NCBI GenBank assembly: GCA_003439945.1
Contig: QVRM01001271.1
Span: 1 to 64,000, forward strand
DNA length: 64,000 nucleotides
Direction of reading: 5' to 3'
DNA from: Dermanyssus gallinae
Lineage: Eukaryota; Arthropoda; Arachnida; Mesostigmata; Dermanyssidae
Shown: positions 58,645 to 64,000 of the stretch, in pieces
Position numbering within the stretch: position 1 is the first letter of the stretch
How the letters are laid out: every line of letters begins with the position of its first letter
Notes under the pieces: model-generated
The model's input: the letters and a program-made list of their open reading frames with translations, nothing else
Told to the model about the DNA's origin: nothing
The model's database searches: none
Position numbers and translations under genes: made by a program

Positions 58645-58922
58645 ATTGCGAAGCGTTCGGGTGATCTCCTCGCGAGCGGCGTTTACCTGCTCCTGAGTTC
58701 CGGCCACGCGCAAAAAGTACTCACGGCGGGGTTTGTGCTGCATTAACTGCGGGTTGTTGTTGTAGCTGCTGCTGCTGCTGCTGTTGTTGTCGTTGCTACA
58801 TTCGCCGCTTTCGGGGCTGCCCGTTGGAGCAACACGTCTATTGTCGCGATTCGTCACCTCGACGAATTGCACTCCGGAGGTCCGCCAGAGCCTCTCGCTG
58901 AGCTCCTGCGCCATCTGCGGAT
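58645..58922 (-). CDS. BicC: Bicaudal-C family gene, exon 2 (first KH-like module)
   Basis: Acceptor AACTGTAG followed by two bases completing a codon from exon 1; donor CGCAAT/GTAAGT in phase 0. The peptide PQMAQELSERLWRTSGVQF aligns with the EDFFQKIMEETNTQIAWPS helix of the family, and YFLRVAGTQEQVNAAREEIT, then RTLRN, aligns with the following strand and helix. Between them, the usual WPSKLKIGAKSKKDPHI segment is replaced by a longer Ser/Asn-rich insert (about 30 residues, partly encoded by CAG/CTG-type triplets). Confidence 0.85.
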
Positions 58923-58992
58923 CTACAGTTTCAACAAACAGCCATACGAATAGACAACATGAATGATAGTGGTTGCAGAAAAAAGTGCAATT

Positions 58993-58993
<1 letters not shown>

Positions 58994-59035
<42 letters not shown>
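58994..59035. repeat. (TAA)n microsatellite
   Basis: About 42 bp of TAA/AAT in the first Bicaudal-C intron. Confidence 0.95.
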
Positions 59036-59036
<1 letters not shown>

Positions 59037-59464
59037 TTGGTCAGCAAACGGGTCCGGGAGCTATGTCACTCTCAAATCGTATTAATGTTATGAAGCACAT
59101 CTTGTCGTGGCTTCGAACCTTAATAAACCAGCAAAGGGAGGGAAGGGGAAGCGGACGATGGAGAACCAACATAAAATATTCGGCTTATAATCTGTAATGG
59201 GCTACAACATGAAAACGCTTTAAACAACCTCCCATCGGCTTAGACCAAAATCGCGAAAGGTAATGACCGATAGTCTTTAATATCATCATAAAATCGAGTC
59301 TGCAAAAGTACACATGTGCACTATAGGCTCTCATGCCAGCATGAGAAACTAATGTTGAGACTAAATCGCCTCGCCCACCAGGTGAGAAGCACAGCTTGGC
59401 AGCTAAGCAGTGACAGTAGCACCAAAACTAGTAACAAGAATATTTTGCAAGCCAGTGTTGAAGA

Positions 59465-59622
59465 TGGAACCGGGAGGGGGTTGGGGAAGGTGGTTTTTAG
59501 TGGGTATTACACGCGGACAGAATTGAGTCATATACTCTCCCCCGGTGTCGAGCCCCACACGGTCCGCCATTAACCCCAGCGGACGTGCGTAAAAGCATTT
59601 TCCCCTCTTAAAAAAAAGCCCG
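59465..59622 (+). mobile_element. R1-type 3' UTR fragment with short A-tail
   Basis: Contains GGTTTTTAGTGGGTATTACA, CATATACTCTCCCCCGGTGT, GCCCCACACGGTCCGCCATT, GGACGTGCGTAAAAGCATTT and then an A-run at about 59,610-59,618. The order of blocks matches 46.5 kb and, more loosely, the 3' end of the element at 41.94-42.09 kb. It lies in the first Bicaudal-C intron, antisense to the gene. Confidence 0.68.
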
Positions 59623-60457
59623 ACGTATAGCAGACAGGTACCACTCACCTGAATAATAATAATAATAGTATTACTCAAGCTAATATATTTTTTGCCGACT
59701 GAGAAAAACGCAGTGCCAGAACAAGAATAAAATACGTGCGAGCGGATCAGGTAACAGTTGTTTTTCTCAGACTCTGGCCGCTTCTATATATCAGCTCCAC
59801 AGCATGGATGTGAACAACAACAGAGATGTGGCGTACCTATGTCGAAATCGAGGGAAGAGTGTAAACTTCTCTCCCACACTCTATAAGACAATTCGATTTT
59901 AGTCGATACTGCTTAGAGAGGATAGTAATTCATAATCATTTCGACGCTTTATAGACGCTTACACTCAAAGTAGAAACAATAACAAACAATCAGCACCAAC
60001 ACCGACACGGGAGAGAAACAATGTTTTCGGCAAAAAAAAGTAACTGCATCAACCTTGTCTAACAACAACAACCACAACCACAACAACAAGCACAAAATAA
60101 GAACAAACATAGAAGGTCACAGACAAGGTTTGAGTAAAAAAAGGCAGCCGCCGCCGCCAACCAGATACAACAATAGCAATAACAACGCTCGTTGTTATCA
60201 GTTCGGACAACAGCGTCAACTACAGCAACAATATTTGTGACAGTGCTATTGAATGTTTTACTTTCAACGATCTAGAAAACGTTGCTCGTTCGATATTGAA
60301 AAACATGCCGACTCATGCTTGATCTAGCAGCTGCTGATCGGCTAGCACTAAAGGATGTGTGTGGCCATTGAAAGCAGCCCTATCTACGCGAAACTTGTCG
60401 AATTCGATAGATCAGCAGCCTCGTATACATACGAATATACAACCTAACATGTACACA

Positions 60458-60459
<2 letters not shown>

Positions 60460-60491
<32 letters not shown>
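60460..60491. repeat. (TA)n microsatellite
   Basis: About 32 bp of TA in the first Bicaudal-C intron. Confidence 0.95.
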
Positions 60492-60493
<2 letters not shown>

Positions 60494-60779
60494 AAAACCT
60501 TCTTTTGGTATGGTGATGTTCATATGTATCAGGTAGTGACGCGAGAAGAAGGGAAACCGGAGACAAGCGCGTTCGACAAGCGAATGTTTCGGCTACAAAA
60601 GACGTCTCATCACTGCCCCTCCGCCCCCACATCACCACATTATTCTTCATCTTCATTATCATCACCACCATCATGATTACCATTAGCACTACCAACACAC
60701 CCTGATGTGTTACTAAACACATTCACAAGCATCGTCATGAATCATGGCTGGCAGGAGCAGCCTCGAAGAACATACGCAC

Positions 60780-61071
60780 TCTGAGCGAGTTGATCATGAA
60801 GTTTGCGCGGAATGGTGATTGTTCCGACGAAGCACTGGTTGTTGTTGTTGTTGTTGTTGTTGCTGCTGCTCATGTTGTAGCTGCTGTTGCTGCCGCTGCC
60901 GCAGCTGCTGAAGTTGCAGGCAGTGGAAGAGGCGGCGGCGGCGGCGCCTGCAGCCTCCAGCATGGACAATGGCGTCGGCGCACTTTGATCGACTGCGTAG
61001 AGATTGTTGTTTCCGCCGGCGTTACGTGCGGCTAGCGCAGATGTGGGAAAATCGGCAATCATCGTCATCAT
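60780..61071 (-). CDS. BicC: Bicaudal-C family gene, exon 1 (start)
   Basis: The first in-frame ATG is at 61071; no other ATG lies upstream in this frame nearby. The peptide opens MMTMIADFPTSALAARNAGG, passes through Ala-rich and Asn-rich stretches encoded by triplets, and ends FVGTITIPRKLHDQLAQ. The last part aligns with the RFRVDRKKLEAML motif that begins the Bicaudal-C KH block. A donor at 60780 (CTCAGA/GTGCGT) leaves phase 1, which exon 2 requires. An alternative GTATGT four bases on would not fit phase. The assignment rests on that short motif and phase. Confidence 0.65.
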
Positions 61072-61412
61072 GACGGCTGGCTGGTCGATCAGCGTTGATT
61101 GATGTTGATGGCGTTGATGAGGCAACAAATGATGTGACGGCTTGACGCTCTGACTGACGACCGAGTTACAGCGATTGATTGCGATGATCTGAGCTTGAAC
61201 TCTGCCAAAAGCAGCAGAGTACTTCACTGTCGAGTAGCGTCACTTGCACCACTAAAAACTCTACCACCACTGTTCTACTGCTGCTGCTGCTGCTGCTGTT
61301 GCCACTACTTCGACGACTTTTCCTTGACCTTCTCCTTCAGCCGTACAGCCGTCAGTACGTCAGTACAGACAGTCGTGTACTGCCGACCAGGACGACCTCT
61401 GCACCTGACTGT

Positions 61413-61450
61413 CTATCTCTCTCTCTCCCTCTATCTGTCTCTCTCTCCCT

Positions 61451-61491
<41 letters not shown>
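61413..61491. promoter_or_regulatory. (CT)n / GAGA tract upstream of the Bicaudal-C start
   Basis: About 78 bp of CT repeat (GA on the coding strand) lie 340-420 bp upstream of the ATG. In arthropods such tracts can bind GAGA factor at promoters; here this is inference from position, and the tract may equally be a plain microsatellite. No TATA or initiator was identified. Confidence 0.35.
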
Positions 61492-61492
<1 letters not shown>

Positions 61493-61652
61493 GGCTGTCC
61501 TCTCGAGGGCGACCGAGAAGCCAAGATCGTGCGACCGAGAGATGAGACAGGAACCAAGTAGGTAACACCGAGGTAACGCAAACGCACGACTGAGAGTTGC
61601 GATGAGGTTGAGGAACGCGAACCCGGACAACAAAACGGATTCGGGGTGAAGA

Positions 61653-61757
61653 ATGAAGGTCGTCGGATAGAGAGTTGGGGATGAAGGTCGTCGGTCAGGG
61701 AGATGGGGATGAAGGTCGTCGGATAGAGAGACGGGGGATGAAGGTCGTCGGACAACA
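61653..61757. repeat. Tandem repeat, 28-29 bp unit, four copies
   Basis: ATGAAGGTCGTCGG recurs at 61653, 61681, 61709 and 61738. Confidence 0.92.
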
Positions 61758-62069
61758 ACGTCGGACTAACTGAGTGACTGCCAGACAGGCAGGCAAGCAG
61801 ACAATCAGCCAGCCAGATAGACAGACAGACAAACAGGCAGGTAGGGAAAGCCACAAACACGCAACAAGTGGCGAATGAACTCTGACGACAGCAGAACGAC
61901 GCTGCGGGGACGGGTTGCAGCAGCGGAGAACGCCGACAGCCGGCAACCATCAACCAACTGACGGAATGGCGGACTGACCGATGATTGACTTAGTGGCGGA
62001 TTGACGGACGTACGACCGACCAACCACCCTTTTTATGAGGCTACGGAACGTTGTCGTCGAAATGCTCGT

Positions 62070-62420
62070 CGTCGGCGTCAGCGGCGGTGGCGGCGGCGGC
62101 GTCGCTGTGGTCGTCGTCGTCGTCGTCGTCGTCGATGTTGCACGTACGTATGAACGTAGGCACGCGGCGACGTCACTGTCTCGTGCACCACTCTCGACTC
62201 TACCCCGCGTGCGTCTACCGCTGCCCCCCGCTGGGCTGGCGTGCTGGTTGGCTAACTGGCGCTACGGTAGCTTGCGTGGGTGGCGTACGAGTTTTGCCCT
62301 CGTTATGTGCATCATTTCGAGCAGCCACGGCAACAACAGTCGCTGTTGTTGTTGTAGCGTTGTTGTTGTTGAAGTGTTGTTGTTGTTGTAGTGTTGTTGT
62401 AGTGTTGTTGTTGGTGGCGG

Positions 62421-62454
<34 letters not shown>

Positions 62455-62885
62455 CTCGGCGTCCCGGAAGCTGGCCCCTCTACGTGCAATGCTACGACCG
62501 GAAATGATTGTGGCACACGTTGACTAACCGCGTTTACGTTTAAACGAGTGGCGCGCATTGTCTATGGCATACCGCCGCCGCTGCTGCTGCTACTGTAGTT
62601 GTTCTTGTTGATGCTGCTGTTATTGCTATTAGTGTTGTTGTTGTTGTTGTTGTTGTTGGTGTTGTTGTTGTTGTTCTTAATTGTGCTGATGATTTTGTTG
62701 TTGTTATTGTTGTTGTTTTTGTTCTTATTTGTGCTGATGATTTTGTTGTTGTTGTTCTTTTTCTTATTGTTGCTGCTGATGCTGTTGTTGTTGTTGTTCT
62801 TTTTCTTATTGTTGCTGCTGATGCTGTTGTTGTTGTTGCTGTCGCTGCTGATGCTGCTATTGCTATTCATGTTATTGTTAATCTT
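62070..62885. repeat. Triplet-repeat-rich region
   Basis: GGC/GTC triplets at 62,075-62,135, GTT/GTC at 62,335-62,450, and a long GTT/CTG/TTC block at 62,585-62,880. Poly-Leu, poly-Val, poly-Thr and poly-Asn frames on both strands are artefacts. No gene recognised from 61.1 to 64.0 kb. Confidence 0.85.
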
Positions 62886-63734
62886 GCTGGTGTTGCTGCT
62901 GCCGGGACGATTGTTTCGGTTTCTGCGGTTGGTGCTGCAGTTGTCTCCGGCTCAGGGGTTCCACAGTTGTCACTTACTGCCAGTAGTTCATTGGGGAATT
63001 TTCAATTTAGCCGAATTTTGCAGGCTAAGCTCGGAAAACTGAAAAGTATGCTTCTGCATTTCAGTCACACGCAGCTGCACGCTCGTGTGCGAAGGAAGGG
63101 CCTGTGATACTCTACAGTAAGACTTCGAGTAGACAAACTAGGCTACTGAACTATGATGTGCAGCTACAGCAACTAGATAAGATCTTTTTGCAACTGACCT
63201 AACTGGGGTCTGACCTAGAGCTTGAGACTGATAATGGATATGTAATCTACTTCAAGTTCCTCGAAATTCTAAATGGTAACATTGAAGTTGCTGCATCTTA
63301 AAAAAATCAACCTTAGCATGGTGGCACATTTGAGTTAAAATTAAACTACTGAGTTTGTTGTGACAACGGCCAGCCTCGTAACTGAAATGATCGATAAGCT
63401 CATTAAGTTCGTCACCGTAAGTATATATATATATATATTTACAATAACGTTTTTTTTTTCTCGCGTTCGATGTGTCGAGAGCGGACGTGCTATCAATTCG
63501 CTCTTCTAAATTGGTCGAATTCAACAAGTTTGAGTGTCTCGTCGGCAGTGATCTCTGCCACAGTGATTACCCGTACAATTGAGTTTTGAGTGCTGTGCTT
63601 TATAGGCCTCAAAGCGTGCCGAAGAGTTGTAACCTTCTATAGCGCGCAGGTCTATACGTGTCCGTTCTGATAGCAAACTTGAAGATCATCTTTGTTAACA
63701 TGTGGCAACAATCGCCGGTGCATAATTTGTACTA

Positions 63735-63835
63735 AGGCGTGAGGTGTTGGCAACAGACAGCACAGCCTAGGCGGTAGCGCAGGCAATCGCCAGCCAAACG
63801 GCCAAGGTTCGAGCCCGCAACGTGTGTTTTATTTT
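63735..63835 (+). mobile_element. tRNA-like segment followed by T-rich sequence, probable SINE or tRNA pseudogene
   Basis: CAGCCTAGGCGGTAGCGCAG resembles a Pol III A box. About 35 bases on, CAAGGTTCGAGCCCGCAACG holds a perfect B box. T-runs follow, which could terminate Pol III. No proper acceptor stem or anticodon arm was found by eye, so not called as a functional tRNA. Confidence 0.45.
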
Positions 63836-63861
63836 TTTATTTTTTTTATTCTTATTTAAAT

Positions 63862-63866
<5 letters not shown>

Positions 63867-63943
<77 letters not shown>
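63867..63943. repeat. (TA)n microsatellite near the right edge
   Basis: About 77 bp of uninterrupted TA. Confidence 0.95.
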
Positions 63944-63948
<5 letters not shown>

Positions 63949-64000
63949 TTGTTTATTATTCTTTTCTATTTTTGTTTATTGTTATTTTTTATCTACGCTA

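Noticed and set aside
62562..63042. Poly-Leu / poly-Asn frames
   Set aside because: GTT/TTG/CTG triplet repeats with no unique sequence; homopolymeric peptides on both strands.
63735..63835. Functional tRNA gene
   Set aside because: A and B boxes are present, but no acceptor stem or anticodon arm could be paired by eye.

Overview
This is a eukaryotic, almost certainly arthropod, genomic window. It has intron-split genes, a mariner transposon, R1-clade non-LTR retrotransposons (typical of arthropods), tRNA-derived SINE-like segments and very heavy microsatellite content: (TA)n, (ATT)n, (GTT)n and (CT)n. A mite, tick or other arachnid is possible, but the sequence alone does not settle it.

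Only three host loci are convincing. (1) A Hermansky-Pudlak syndrome 1 (HPS1, BLOC-3 subunit) homologue lies on the minus strand at about 2.3-4.07 kb. It is a single GC-rich block with one apparent frameshift. (2) An unidentified acidic, repeat-built protein lies on the plus strand at 23.4-26.05 kb. (3) A Bicaudal-C family KH-domain gene lies on the minus strand. I assembled nine phase-compatible exons between 61,071 and 45,827, plus a possible terminal exon near 35.5 kb. Its introns hold an intact mariner, a degenerate R1-clade element and a 969-bp fold-back element.

The rest is mobile or repetitive DNA. From 8.6-9.6 kb there are R1-type 3' fragments. From 10.8-22.5 kb there are mariner remnants, a SINE, palindromes and a roughly 1-kb fold-back element. 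From 26.8-31.5 kb there are remnants of another reverse-transcriptase family embedded in (ATT)n. From 36.05-42.09 kb there is a nearly full-length but broken R1-clade element flanked on both sides by (TA)n. From 42.8-43.7 kb there is a third non-LTR fragment. From 46.5 to 59.6 kb there are further R1-type 3' ends. The right end (61-64 kb) is upstream of the Bicaudal-C start and is mostly triplet repeats and (TA)n.

I did not find a clearly new functional system. The strongest unusual signals are: mobile elements of unrelated classes sitting inside (TA)n tracts; two approximately 1-kb fold-back elements; a frame-preserving 204-bp coding minisatellite; and a divergent Bicaudal-C whose SAM domain I could not locate.
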